A DNA stretch of 12,923 nucleotides, from contig DOUO01000014.1 in NCBI GenBank assembly GCA_003520555.1, positions 1 to 12,923 on the forward strand, in the 5' to 3' direction. Positions 1 to 7,110 of this stretch are shown one piece after another. The notes beneath the pieces are model-generated. The model searched no databases, was not told the origin of the DNA, and was given only the letters and a program-made list of their open reading frames with translations. Numbering within the stretch: the stretch's first letter is position 1; each line of letters begins with the position of its first letter. The position numbers and the translations under genes are program-made. Source of the stretch: Oscillospiraceae bacterium. Lineage in GTDB: Bacteria > Bacillota > Clostridia > Oscillospirales > Acutalibacteraceae.

Positions 1-24
1 AGCGGACAGCTTCGGCTGTCCGCT
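1..24. terminator. Perfect hairpin with TTCG loop, probable terminator
   Basis: Bases 1-10 (AGCGGACAGC) pair perfectly with 15-24 around the loop TTCG. In plus-strand RNA this is a C(UUCG)G tetraloop, a very stable fold, and it is followed by a T-rich tract (25-37). That polarity suits termination of a rightward transcript entering from the left. The hairpin also sits seven bases beyond the stop codon of the leftward permease gene, so it may terminate both strands. The T-tract needed for leftward termination would lie outside the window. The stem may extend past base 1. Confidence 0.75.
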
Positions 25-31
25 TGTTGTT

Positions 32-1750
32 TTATTTACCGTTTAATTTTTCCATATTAGCCTCGGCCTTTTTTATTGCGAATCTGTTTACCAAAACAGC
101 CGTCGCGATGATAACCGCGGTTGAACCAACGGCTGTAACAGCTACCGTAATATAATTGGCGGTGCTGTTTTGTACGCTTTCCGGTTTAACCGGAACAGAT
201 GAAAAAGCAAGAGAAATAAAGAAAATTATAAGCGCGATAACGCCGATAACAAGCGCCGTAATATTAACCCAGCTTAGTTTTCTTGAAATTTCCGTTTCGC
301 TGTCCCAGTCAAAATAAGGTTTCCTTGAATTTTTCAGGAGCATTAAGTTAATTAAAATCAGATTTAACAGAAAACAAATTCCGGCAGCGTAAACTATAAC
401 CCAACTGTTTACGGGAGTGATAAATCCCGAAACAACGCAGACAATGCCGAGAATTAAAATGTAAAGCACACTGCCTAATGAGCAAATCAGCATTGCAAAG
501 TTTCGTTTGCTTTTGTAGTAGTCTTTAAATTCAATCGGCAGTGATTTTATGGCGCTGAAAGCGCTGCCTTCGCGCGAAAACGCGGATACCGCAAGTATGT
601 TGAAGCCGCAGGAAAAGCACGACGCCGTAACGGCGAATGACAAAGCACAGATTACCGAGGACGTAAGGCTCAGGGGAGGCTTTAAGTTGGACAAAAGGTT
701 GTTTCCGAGAACAGTCGGTAAAATAACCAACGCCGGCCATACAAAGGTCATGGCAAAGCCGTAAACCATATAGGCGGGATTACGTCTTGTGTTTCTTGAC
801 TCATACGCCGTAAGCGCCTTAAGCGCGCCGGACTTGCGGCCGGCGAGCGAGTTGATATTTACCGCCTTCCTGCTTGTACCCGTATTCTGCATTGACAAAG
901 CGGTGGAGAAATAAAACAGCTTTACCGCAAGCATTGCAAGCGCGGTTACCGCGATTGTTATTCCGACGCCTATAAACAAGCCCGCGACGTTGCCTTCAAA
1001 CATAAAACTGCTCATATACGCGATGTTCGGAAATCCGGATGAAACAGACGCGACAGTTGAAAAAACAGCCGCGGCGGCTTGGGGATTGCCTCTGCTGAGC
1101 TTATTATTTAAAAAGATGTAAGAGCCCGTAAGCAAAAGCGTGAAAATTCCGCCGAGAACCACCGTGATGTCGCGGTTGCGGATAAATCCGAATATTCTGA
1201 AAACCACTACAACCAACAAGGCAGCAAGCGCTATACCCGTTACGGGAATCATTATACTTGAAAGCAATGTTCCTATAATAAACGCCGCTCCCAAGCCTGC
1301 GCGTATACCAAGTCCCAGACCGACAGAGTTTATTAAAAACAGGCTCAGCCCGACCGGAAACTTAGACACGACCGCCAGCTTTGCGCTTACAATCTGACCT
1401 GCGGTAAAGGGCATGGGGAGCAAAGCCGTCAGGTCGTCCGCGGAGTAAAGCACGTTAACAGTGTTTTTTACGGATAATATAAAGCTAATCAAAAGCACAA
1501 TCAGCATAATTGCCTGTAAAATCCCCGCCACGGGCAAAAAAGGAGCGATAAACGGCTCAATAAAGAAGAACAACGCAAACACGGCTCCTGCCGAAAACAG
1601 CAGCCCGAAAACAATCAGCGCCTTAACGGCTCCGGGTGAAACAAGCGCGTCTTTGCCTCCGGCGACTTGTGAACCGTTGCATTTTTGTAATACCGTAATA
1701 AGCTTGCGGACTTTTGAAAAGCCGCTTGCTTTTTTTGCGTTACTCATCAT
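32..1750 (-). CDS. ABC-2-like exporter permease, internally duplicated
   Basis: Predicted 572-residue integral membrane protein, the likely transmembrane part of an exporter powered by the ATPase encoded two genes upstream. About 12 hydrophobic segments are visible, for example near residues 43-65, 72-95, 130-150, 155-185, 195-215, 255-280, 330-350, 362-388, 420-442, 450-472, 495-517 and 533-555. Two related cytoplasmic motifs, one per half, suggest two fused permease halves: LLPMPFTAGQIVSAKL at 110-125 and IKSLPIEFKDYYKSKR at 401-416. Each is preceded by an aromatic-Ser-x-acidic stretch (YSADD at 102, FSREG at 391). The PYFDWDSETE segment near 478 resembles clostridial ABC-2 permeases as I remember them. 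The start ATG at 1750 is followed by a second ATG at 1747. It overlaps the end of the preceding gene by 11 bases and has only a weak ribosome binding site (AAAAGATG), so translation is probably coupled. The substrate cannot be told from sequence. Confidence 0.85.
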   Translation of the reverse strand: MMSNAKKASGFSKVRKLITVLQKCNGSQVAGGKDALVSPGAVKALIVFGLLFSAGAVFALFFFIEPFIAPFLPVAGILQAIMLIVLLISFILSVKNTVNVLYSADDLTALLPMPFTAGQIVSAKLAVVSKFPVGLSLFLINSVGLGLGIRAGLGAAFIIGTLLSSIMIPVTGIALAALLVVVVFRIFGFIRNRDITVVLGGIFTLLLTGSYIFLNNKLSRGNPQAAAAVFSTVASVSSGFPNIAYMSSFMFEGNVAGLFIGVGITIAVTALAMLAVKLFYFSTALSMQNTGTSRKAVNINSLAGRKSGALKALTAYESRNTRRNPAYMVYGFAMTFVWPALVILPTVLGNNLLSNLKPPLSLTSSVICALSFAVTASCFSCGFNILAVSAFSREGSAFSAIKSLPIEFKDYYKSKRNFAMLICSLGSVLYILILGIVCVVSGFITPVNSWVIVYAAGICFLLNLILINLMLLKNSRKPYFDWDSETEISRKLSWVNITALVIGVIALIIFFISLAFSSVPVKPESVQNSTANYITVAVTAVGSTAVIIATAVLVNRFAIKKAEANMEKLNGK

Positions 1751-2075
1751 CGGTCATCTTTTCGCACTTTTTGCGGATAAGCATCAGTCCTATTGCCGTT
1801 GCAACGGCTGCGCCCAGAACAACAAGCCTGATTACCATGGTATTTGTCAATATTTTTTGCTCCTCAAGCAAGCTCAGCGCGCTTAATCCCAATACAAGCA
1901 AACCGCCGAGAATACTTGATACCGAATAAGCAAGCTTATAGGTTCTGCTTCCTTTGTTTGAAAAGCTTTTCAGCTTTGCTTCCTCTTTGACGGTCAGTTG
2001 ACCGGTGAGAAGAATTTTTACGCCTGTGAAAATGCTGTAAATGCCGACTATGGCAAAAACAATTACCAAAACCAT
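1740..2075 (-). CDS. Small three-helix membrane protein of unknown function
   Basis: A 111-residue protein that I do not recognise. It shows three hydrophobic segments, about residues 2-25, 48-68 and 78-100. A charged loop near 28-45 (TVKEEAKLKSFSNKGSR) separates the first two, and the C-terminal tail is charged (RKKCEKMTDDE). It looks like a real gene: a good GGAGG ribosome binding site (complement of 2082-2086) stands six bases before ATG 2075 region's A/T-rich spacer, the gene begins 15 bases after the ATPase stop, and its last codons overlap the permease start by 11 bases. The position between ATPase and permease suggests an accessory or stabilising subunit of the exporter. That role is inference from context only. 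Confidence 0.75.
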   Translation of the reverse strand: MVLVIVFAIVGIYSIFTGVKILLTGQLTVKEEAKLKSFSNKGSRTYKLAYSVSSILGGLLVLGLSALSLLEEQKILTNTMVIRLVVLGAAVATAIGLMLIRKKCEKMTDDE

Positions 2076-2090
2076 ATTATTTACCTCCGT

Positions 2091-2816
2091 TTATTCTTTT
2101 GCTTCCGTTAATTCAAGGAATATGTTTTCAAGCGACGCCTGAGATTTGTGCGTTGCTTTAAGCTCGTCCAGAGTGCCGCTGTACAGAAGCTCGCCGTTTT
2201 TGATAATACAAATCTCGTCGCAGAGCTTTTCGGCAACCTCAAGCACATGAGTGGAAAAAAACACGGAGTTTCCTTTTTCAACGTGCTCACGCATCATCTG
2301 CTTCAGCTCAAACGCCGACTGAGGGTCAAGTCCCGTCATCGGCTCGTCCAAAATCCAAACGGAGGGATTGTGAATCAACGCTCCCATAATCATGATTTTT
2401 TGCCGCATGCCGTGCGAATATGACAGGATTTTGTTGTTCAGCGAATCGTAAATGCCGAAACGCTTGGCGTAGTCCTCAATAAACTCCGCTCTGCTTTCAG
2501 CCGGAGCGTCATAAATATCAGCCATGAAGTTAAGATATTCCAGTCCGGTTAACCGCAGAAAATAATCCGGGCTGTCGGAAACATACCCGAATTGGCGCTT
2601 GGCGTTTATCGCGTCATTCGCGATGTCAATTCCGTTAATAAGAATCGTGCCCTGCGTCGGCTTTATAATGCCTGTAATTGCTTTGATGGTCGTTGACTTA
2701 CCCGCGCCGTTGTGCCCGATAAATCCCGTGATTGCGCCGTCCCCGGCGGTAAACGTTATATCGTTTACAACAGTCTTGCTTCCGTATTTTTTGGTAAGGT
2801 TTTTGACTTGTATCAA
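2091..2816 (-). CDS. ABC transporter ATP-binding protein (exporter type)
   Basis: A 241-residue nucleotide-binding subunit that hydrolyses ATP to drive the neighbouring permease. Numbered from the TTG start, it has Walker A GHNGAGKST at 34-42, an ABC signature SHGMRQK at 134-140 (a variant of LSGGQ), Walker B ending in D157-E158, a D-loop GLDPQ at 162-166 and the H-loop histidine at 190. The usual Q-loop glutamine is not apparent: the segment reads FGYVSDSPD, as I recall for some EcsA/YxlF-like exporter ATPases. I chose TTG 2816 because AAAGGAG (complement of 2826-2832) lies nine bases before it, and because the protein then starts MIQVKNLTKKYG, as this family usually does. The in-frame ATG at 2825 directly abuts the ribosome binding site and is too close to use. 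First gene of the leftward operon, with its own promoter. Confidence 0.92.
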   Translation of the reverse strand: MIQVKNLTKKYGSKTVVNDITFTAGDGAITGFIGHNGAGKSTTIKAITGIIKPTQGTILINGIDIANDAINAKRQFGYVSDSPDYFLRLTGLEYLNFMADIYDAPAESRAEFIEDYAKRFGIYDSLNNKILSYSHGMRQKIMIMGALIHNPSVWILDEPMTGLDPQSAFELKQMMREHVEKGNSVFFSTHVLEVAEKLCDEICIIKNGELLYSGTLDELKATHKSQASLENIFLELTEAKE

Positions 2817-2825
2817 AGTTATCAT

Positions 2826-2832
2826 CTCCTTT
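2826..2832 (-). promoter_or_regulatory. Ribosome binding site deciding a TTG start for the ABC ATPase
   Basis: On the minus strand this reads AAAGGAG. It touches the ATG at 2825 with no spacer but is nine bases from the TTG at 2816, a normal Shine-Dalgarno distance. This is the main reason for calling the TTG as the start. Confidence 0.75.
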
Positions 2833-2874
2833 CGGCAAAGTGGTTGAACACTTGCTTATACTTACTTGTTTTTT

Positions 2875-2903
2875 ATTATACACTTGTTGTTCAGATTAAT
2901 CAA
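2875..2903 (-). promoter_or_regulatory. Sigma-A-type promoter of the ABC exporter operon
   Basis: On the minus strand, TTGATT (2903-2898) is followed by a 17-base spacer and a perfect TATAAT (2880-2875). Transcription would start near 2868, giving a leader of about 50 bases before the TTG start. The -10 is consensus and the -35 matches the first four bases of TTGACA plus none of the last two. No activity data can be inferred. Confidence 0.7.
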
Positions 2904-3001
2904 GATGAAGTTGTAATAATTCTTTCGGAGTTTCAAGACTGTTCGCGCGTGACGCAATTATTCTTCCGTCGCGGCAAAGTGAAAATCACTGAATAAAATA
3001 C

Positions 3002-3030
3002 TTTACAAAATTGGTATAATATAGTATTAT
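3002..3030 (+). promoter_or_regulatory. Promoter of the pyrH operon, -35/-10 form
   Basis: TTTACA at 3002-3007, a 17-base spacer and TATTAT at 3025-3030 make a good sigma-A promoter. Its predicted start is near 3037, giving a leader of about 29 bases before the chosen pyrH start. It overlaps an alternative extended -10 element annotated separately. Confidence 0.65.
3012..3020 (+). promoter_or_regulatory. Alternative extended -10 promoter element for pyrH
   Basis: TGGTATAAT is a textbook extended -10 (TGnTATAAT). No good -35 hexamer lies 17 bases upstream (AATAAA at 2992-2997), but extended -10 promoters can work without one. Predicted start is near 3027. It cannot be decided from sequence whether this or the TTTACA/TATTAT pair is used; both could be. 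Confidence 0.5.
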
Positions 3031-3052
3031 TAAAGTAACTATAAAATACAAT

Positions 3053-3056
3053 GGAG
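3053..3056 (+). promoter_or_regulatory. Ribosome binding site deciding the pyrH start
   Basis: GGAG at 3053-3056 lies nine bases before ATG 3066. It falls inside the codons following the upstream in-frame ATG 3051, which itself has only an A/T-rich stretch ahead of it and no Shine-Dalgarno. This favours ATG 3066. Confidence 0.7.
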
Positions 3057-3065
3057 TGTTATGTT

Positions 3066-3779
3066 ATGCAACCAAAATATAAGAGAATTCTCCTAAAGCT
3101 TTCGGGCGAAAGCCTTGCGGGTGAGCAAAAGCACGGAATTGATTTTGACACCGTTTTAAAAATATGCGAGCCTATTAAAAAATGCGTTGACAACGGCGTT
3201 CAGGTGGCAATTGTAGTAGGCGGCGGCAACTTTTGGCGCGGCAGAAGCTCGGGAGATATGGACAGAACCAGAGCCGACCACATGGGAATGCTCGCCACAA
3301 CAATCAACGCCCTGGGCGTAGCCGACGCGCTTGAGCAGCTTGGAATCGACGTAAGGGTTCAAACCGCGATTTCAATGCGCCAGGTTGCGGAGCCGTACAT
3401 CCGCAACAAGGCTGTAAGCCACTTAAACAAGGGCAGAGTGGTTATTTTCGGCTGCGGCACCGGAAACCCGTTTTTCAGCACCGACACGGCGGCTTCGCTT
3501 CGCGCGGTAGAAATTGAAGCCGATATAATCATGAAGGCGACTATGGTTGACGGCGTTTACGACAGCGACCCCAAAACCAATCCCGACGCAAAGAAGTTTG
3601 ACGTAATTTCCTTTGCAGATGTTTTAAGCAAGGATTTGGCGGTAATGGACAGCACCGCTTCCGCGCTTTGCAAGGACAACGACCTGCCTATTCTTGTGTT
3701 CAGCATTGACAATCCCGACAACATTTTCAAGGCAGTTTGCGGTGAAAATATCGGTACCATTGTTACAAACAACGCGTAA
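3066..3779 (+). CDS. pyrH: UMP kinase (uridylate kinase)
   Basis: Cytoplasmic hexameric enzyme that phosphorylates UMP to UDP with ATP, the committed step to UTP and CTP; in bacteria it is typically activated by GTP and inhibited by UTP. The 237 residues match the usual length of about 240. Amino-acid-kinase motifs are visible in order: KLSGE at 11-15 (phosphate binding), [37 protein letters not shown] and [14 protein letters not shown]. The start ATG 3066 gives [15 protein letters not shown], aligning with the N-terminus of Bacillus PyrH. A start at ATG 3051 would add five residues but lacks a ribosome binding site. It is the first gene of the rightward operon, directly behind its own promoter. 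The rpsB-tsf pair that often precedes pyrH is absent. The next gene, frr, follows after 37 bases without a terminator. Confidence 0.96.
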   Translation: MQPKYKRILLKLSGESLAGEQKHGIDFDTVLKICEPIKKCVDNGVQVAIVVGGGNFWRGRSSGDMDRTRADHMGMLATTINALGVADALEQLGIDVRVQTAISMRQVAEPYIRNKAVSHLNKGRVVIFGCGTGNPFFSTDTAASLRAVEIEADIIMKATMVDGVYDSDPKTNPDAKKFDVISFADVLSKDLAVMDSTASALCKDNDLPILVFSIDNPDNIFKAVCGENIGTIVTNNA

Positions 3780-3816
3780 TTAATTTGATAATAAATATAA
3801 ATCAGGAGGCATAAAT

Positions 3817-4371
3817 ATGAAAGAAGTGCTTAAAAAAGCGGAAGAAAGAATGGAAAGACGCATTGACCACCTCTGCACCGAATACGCCGAAATAAGAGCG
3901 GGCAGGGCAAACCCCGCCGTGCTTGACAAGGTTAAGGTTGATTACTACGGAACTCCCACGCCCGTAAACCAGCTTGCCGCGGTTTCGGTAACGGAAGCCA
4001 GAACCCTTACGATTCAGCCGTGGGACGCTTCAATACTCAGACAAATTGAAAAGGGTATCCAGAAGTCCGACATCGGTATCAACCCCATGAATGACGGAAA
4101 GCTTATCCGACTTGTATTTCCGCCTCTTACGGAGGACAGACGTAAGGAAATCGTTAAGGATGTTCAGAAAATCGCCGAGGACTGCAAGGTTCAAATCCGC
4201 AACGTCCGCCGCGACACAATTGATAAGCTTAAGGCAATGAAGAAAAAGAGCGAGCTCACCGAGGACGATTTGAAGCTCGGCGAGAAAAAGACTCAGGATT
4301 TAACAGATAAATTCATCAAAAAGACAGATAAAATCTCCGCTGACAAGCAAAAGGAGATTTTGGAGCTCTGA
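3817..4371 (+). CDS. frr: Ribosome recycling factor
   Basis: Cytoplasmic protein that, with EF-G, splits post-termination ribosomes. The 184 residues match the family length of about 185. The N-terminal helix carries the hallmark RAGRANP at 27-33, followed by the inserted small domain (VDYYGTPTPVNQLAAVS at 41-57, then TLTIQPWD at 63-70), and the long helical arm resumes with RNVRRD at 128-133, which contains conserved arginines for ribosome contact. The C-terminal half is highly charged and helical. A canonical AGGAGG at 3804-3809 stands seven bases before the ATG. uppS begins one base after the stop, so the two are very likely translated in a coupled way. Confidence 0.97.
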   Translation: MKEVLKKAEERMERRIDHLCTEYAEIRAGRANPAVLDKVKVDYYGTPTPVNQLAAVSVTEARTLTIQPWDASILRQIEKGIQKSDIGINPMNDGKLIRLVFPPLTEDRRKEIVKDVQKIAEDCKVQIRNVRRDTIDKLKAMKKKSELTEDDLKLGEKKTQDLTDKFIKKTDKISADKQKEILEL

Positions 4372-4372
4372 T

Positions 4373-5119
4373 ATGGCATTATTCGGAAAGAATAAAAAAT
4401 CCGCTTCGGATTTATCGGAAATAATTATGCCCGTCCATGTGGGAATAATAATGGACGGCAACGGCAGATGGGCAAAAAACCGCGGCTTGCCGCGCAAGGC
4501 AGGCCACCGCGAGGGCGCAAAAACCTTCAGGACAATTACGCGTTACTGCTCAAATATCGGCATAAAATACCTCACGGTTTACGCCTTTTCCACCGAAAAC
4601 TGGAAACGTCCCGAGGACGAGGTGGGCGCGCTTATGGGACTTTTTAAGTCCTACCTTGAGGAAGCGCTGAGCGATTTTAAGGACGACGACATCGTTGTAC
4701 GCTTTATCGGCGACAAAAGCGGCTTTAGTCCCGAGCTCCGTGCGCTGATGACTGAAAACGAGGAAAGCTCGGCTTCGCGCAGCGGCATGGTGCTTAACAT
4801 AGCCATGAATTACGGCAGCCGCGATGAAATCGTGCGCGCGATAAAAAACATTTGCGACGACGTTCAAAACGGCAGGCTTGAACGCGACGGCATTGACAGC
4901 GCCGTTGTGTCAAGCTACCTTTACACCGCAGGTCAGCCTGACCCCGATTTAATTATCCGACCGAGCGGAGAATACCGTATTTCAAATTTTATGCTGTGGC
5001 AGTCGGCGTACACGGAGTTTGTTATCATGAACAAGCTGTGGCCTGACTTTACCACAGACGATATGGATGAAGCTTTAAAATTATACTCGCAGCGCAACAG
5101 AAGATACGGCGGAGTATAA
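4373..5119 (+). CDS. uppS: Undecaprenyl diphosphate synthase (cis-prenyltransferase)
   Basis: Condenses farnesyl diphosphate with isopentenyl diphosphate units to C55 undecaprenyl diphosphate, the lipid carrier for peptidoglycan and other wall polymers. It uses product of the MEP pathway, to which dxr and ispG in this operon belong. The 248 residues are a normal length. Visible motifs: MDGNGRWAKNRG with the catalytic aspartate D28, STENWKRP at 73-80, MNYGSRDEI at 145-153, and the PDPDLIIRPSGE segment at 189-200 followed by RISNFMLWQSAYTE, which supplies the diphosphate-binding R196 and R202 and the Mg-binding E215. The more common RTSGE/RTGGE reads RPSGE here, a mild change that leaves key residues intact. 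Its ribosome binding site GGAG (4362-4365) lies within the end of frr. Confidence 0.96.
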   Translation: MALFGKNKKSASDLSEIIMPVHVGIIMDGNGRWAKNRGLPRKAGHREGAKTFRTITRYCSNIGIKYLTVYAFSTENWKRPEDEVGALMGLFKSYLEEALSDFKDDDIVVRFIGDKSGFSPELRALMTENEESSASRSGMVLNIAMNYGSRDEIVRAIKNICDDVQNGRLERDGIDSAVVSSYLYTAGQPDPDLIIRPSGEYRISNFMLWQSAYTEFVIMNKLWPDFTTDDMDEALKLYSQRNRRYGGV

Positions 5120-5133
5120 AGAGGAGAGGAAAT

Positions 5134-5961
5134 ATGAATTCATTAAGACCACGGTTAATGACGGCCGCAATAGGAATTCCCGCCGCGGTATTTGTGATGA
5201 TAATAACCGAGCTGTGGCACCCGCTTACATGCATAATGGCGGGAATTGCGTCGGGAATGATGGTTATTGAATACCTCAGCGCAAGGCGCCTTACCTCGTG
5301 CGTACCGCTAATGGTTTCGTGCGTGGCGTTTTCCGCGCTAACCCCAATGCTGGTTATTACCCCGTATGCGTATATAACGGCGGTTTTGTTTCTGATTGCG
5401 GCGTTCGGAGTGCTTATTTATCTGCACAATAAGCTCACGCTGTCATCGTTTACCTACGCAATAAGCGGCACCGTGCTTATCACCTTCGGCATGAGCGCCT
5501 TTTCAACGGCGGTCAATAACGAGGCAAGCCCGAGCTTTTTCTTTGCGATGCTTTTGCTGCTTCCGTGGATGGCGGACGGCGGCGGATACTTCATCGGCTC
5601 AAAATTCGGCAAGCGCAGGCTTTGCCCTCAAATCAGTCCCAAAAAGACCGTAGAGGGCGCTATAGGCGGCTTTGTGTTCTGCCTGGTTTCCGCGTTGATT
5701 ATGGGCATTGTTTTCCAGCTTATAATCCGCGACTACGCGGTGAATTTTGCATCGCTCATAATCCTGGCGCTGCTTGATTCCGTGGTTTCAATCCTCGGTG
5801 ACATAAGCTTTTCGCTTATCAAACGCCACCTCAATATCAAGGATTACGGTTCGTTTTTCCCCGGTCACGGCGGAGTCCTTGACCGTTTTGACAGCATAAT
5901 CTTCACCGCTCCCGTAGCTGTTGCGGTGAATATCATACTTCCATTTCTTACTGCGGTGTAA
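5134..5961 (+). CDS. cdsA: Phosphatidate cytidylyltransferase (CDP-diglyceride synthase)
   Basis: Integral membrane enzyme that converts phosphatidic acid and CTP to CDP-diacylglycerol, the precursor of membrane phospholipids. The 275 residues contain about eight hydrophobic segments (near 10-27, 31-47, 57-75, 80-97, 105-127, 134-147, 178-198, 203-222 and 255-272). The C-terminal family signature spans S227 to D253 and includes K230-R231, K236-D237, HGG at 245-247 and D250-R251-x-D253. SPKKTVEG at 168-175 is also typical. The metal-region segment reads WMADGGGYF, where TDTGAYF-like sequence is commoner. The ribosome binding site is GAGGAGAGGA just after the uppS stop, with 14 bases between the genes. 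dxr starts three bases after its stop. Confidence 0.95.
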   Translation: MNSLRPRLMTAAIGIPAAVFVMIITELWHPLTCIMAGIASGMMVIEYLSARRLTSCVPLMVSCVAFSALTPMLVITPYAYITAVLFLIAAFGVLIYLHNKLTLSSFTYAISGTVLITFGMSAFSTAVNNEASPSFFFAMLLLLPWMADGGGYFIGSKFGKRRLCPQISPKKTVEGAIGGFVFCLVSALIMGIVFQLIIRDYAVNFASLIILALLDSVVSILGDISFSLIKRHLNIKDYGSFFPGHGGVLDRFDSIIFTAPVAVAVNIILPFLTAV

Positions 5962-5964
5962 ATT

Positions 5965-7110
5965 ATGACTGAAAACATTTCTGTATTAGGCTCAACCGGC
6001 TCAATCGGCACCCAAACGCTTGACGTTGCCGACAAGCTCGGACTTAACGTATGCGCGCTTACCGCCGCCAAAAATATTGAGCTGCTTGAAAAACAGGTAA
6101 GAAAATACAAGCCTCAGCTTGCCGTTGTTTTTGACGAAGAAAAGGCAAGGGAGCTGAAGCTGAATATCAATGACACGGGCACACGGGTGCTTTCGGGCAT
6201 GGACGGCCTTATTGCCGCGGCTCAAATAAAAAGCGCCGACCTTGTGCTTAATTCTGTTGTGGGAATGGTAGGATTGCTTCCTACCATTGCCGCCGCTCGG
6301 GCAAAAAAGGACATTGCCCTCGCGAATAAAGAAACGCTTGTTGCCGGCGGCGACCTGGTTACAAACGCCGTCAGGGAAAACGGCGTCAGGCTGCTTCCCG
6401 TTGACAGCGAACATTCCGCTGTTTTCCAGTGTATTCAGGGAATGCCCGAAAAAAAGGCGCTTAAAAAGCTAATCTTAACCGCTTCGGGCGGTCCGTTTTT
6501 CGGCAAAACCACAGCCGATTTGCAAAACATAACCGTACAGGAAGCGTTAAATCATCCAAACTGGAGCATGGGAGCAAAGATTACAATTGACTCGGCAACC
6601 ATGATGAACAAGGGACTTGAAATCATTGAGGCAGGCAGGCTTTTCGACGTTGACTGCGACCGTATTGACGTCGTGGTTCACCGCGAAAGCATTGTCCATT
6701 CTCTGGTTGAGTTCACCGACAATTCGGTTATCGCTCAGCTCGGACTTCCCGACATGCGAATTCCGATTCAGTACGCCGTTACTTATCCGCACCGCGTTCC
6801 TTCGCCCGTGGGTGAGCTTAACCTGGCGCAAATCGGAAATCTCAGCTTTTATGAGCCCGATTATGAAACCTTCAAATGCCTTAACGCCTGCAAAAAAGCG
6901 TTTAAAGCGGGCGGCGCGGCAACCGCAATTGCCAACGGAGCGAACGAGGAGGCAAACGCCTTGTTCCGTCAGGGCAAAATAAAGTTTCTGGAAATCGGCG
7001 AGCTGGTTTCCGGCGCTGTTGACAGCATAAAAAATTTCACGCCGAAAAACGTTGACGACGTTATTAAGGCTGACGCCCTGGCTCGCAAATACGTAACCGA
7101 CAGGGTATAA
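5965..7110 (+). CDS. dxr: 1-deoxy-D-xylulose 5-phosphate reductoisomerase
   Basis: Cytoplasmic enzyme of the MEP isoprenoid pathway, converting DXP to 2-C-methylerythritol 4-phosphate with NADPH and a divalent metal. It is the target of fosmidomycin. The 381 residues are typical. The N-terminal NADPH fold carries GSTGSIGTQ at 9-17, followed by LANKETLVAGG at 119-129. Metal ligands are D147 and E149 in PVDSEHSAVFQ, and E219 in MNKGLEIIEA. The flexible active-site loop HPNWSMG (197-203) includes W200. The start ATG lies three bases after the cdsA stop and has only a weak GGTG ribosome binding site within the cdsA tail, suggesting translational coupling. It is followed by 46 bases before rseP. 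Together with ispG and uppS it ties isoprenoid supply to wall carrier synthesis. Confidence 0.97.
   Translation: MTENISVLGSTGSIGTQTLDVADKLGLNVCALTAAKNIELLEKQVRKYKPQLAVVFDEEKARELKLNINDTGTRVLSGMDGLIAAAQIKSADLVLNSVVGMVGLLPTIAAARAKKDIALANKETLVAGGDLVTNAVRENGVRLLPVDSEHSAVFQCIQGMPEKKALKKLILTASGGPFFGKTTADLQNITVQEALNHPNWSMGAKITIDSATMMNKGLEIIEAGRLFDVDCDRIDVVVHRESIVHSLVEFTDNSVIAQLGLPDMRIPIQYAVTYPHRVPSPVGELNLAQIGNLSFYEPDYETFKCLNACKKAFKAGGAATAIANGANEEANALFRQGKIKFLEIGELVSGAVDSIKNFTPKNVDDVIKADALARKYVTDRV

Noticed and set aside
2946..2973. Possible hairpin in the divergent intergenic region
   Set aside because: Only 3 + 4 base pairs with a two-base bulge and a 12-base loop; no T-tract follows, so it is not a convincing terminator or riboswitch.
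2712..2996. Plus-strand open frame of 94 codons crossing the ATPase start and the divergent intergenic region
   Set aside because: It overlaps the ATPase N-terminus and both strands' promoter elements, lacks a ribosome binding site, and has no protein-like motif.
3051..3065. Upstream ATG giving a five-residue-longer UMP kinase
   Set aside because: No ribosome binding site precedes it; the GGAG at 3053-3056 instead serves ATG 3066, which matches the family N-terminus.
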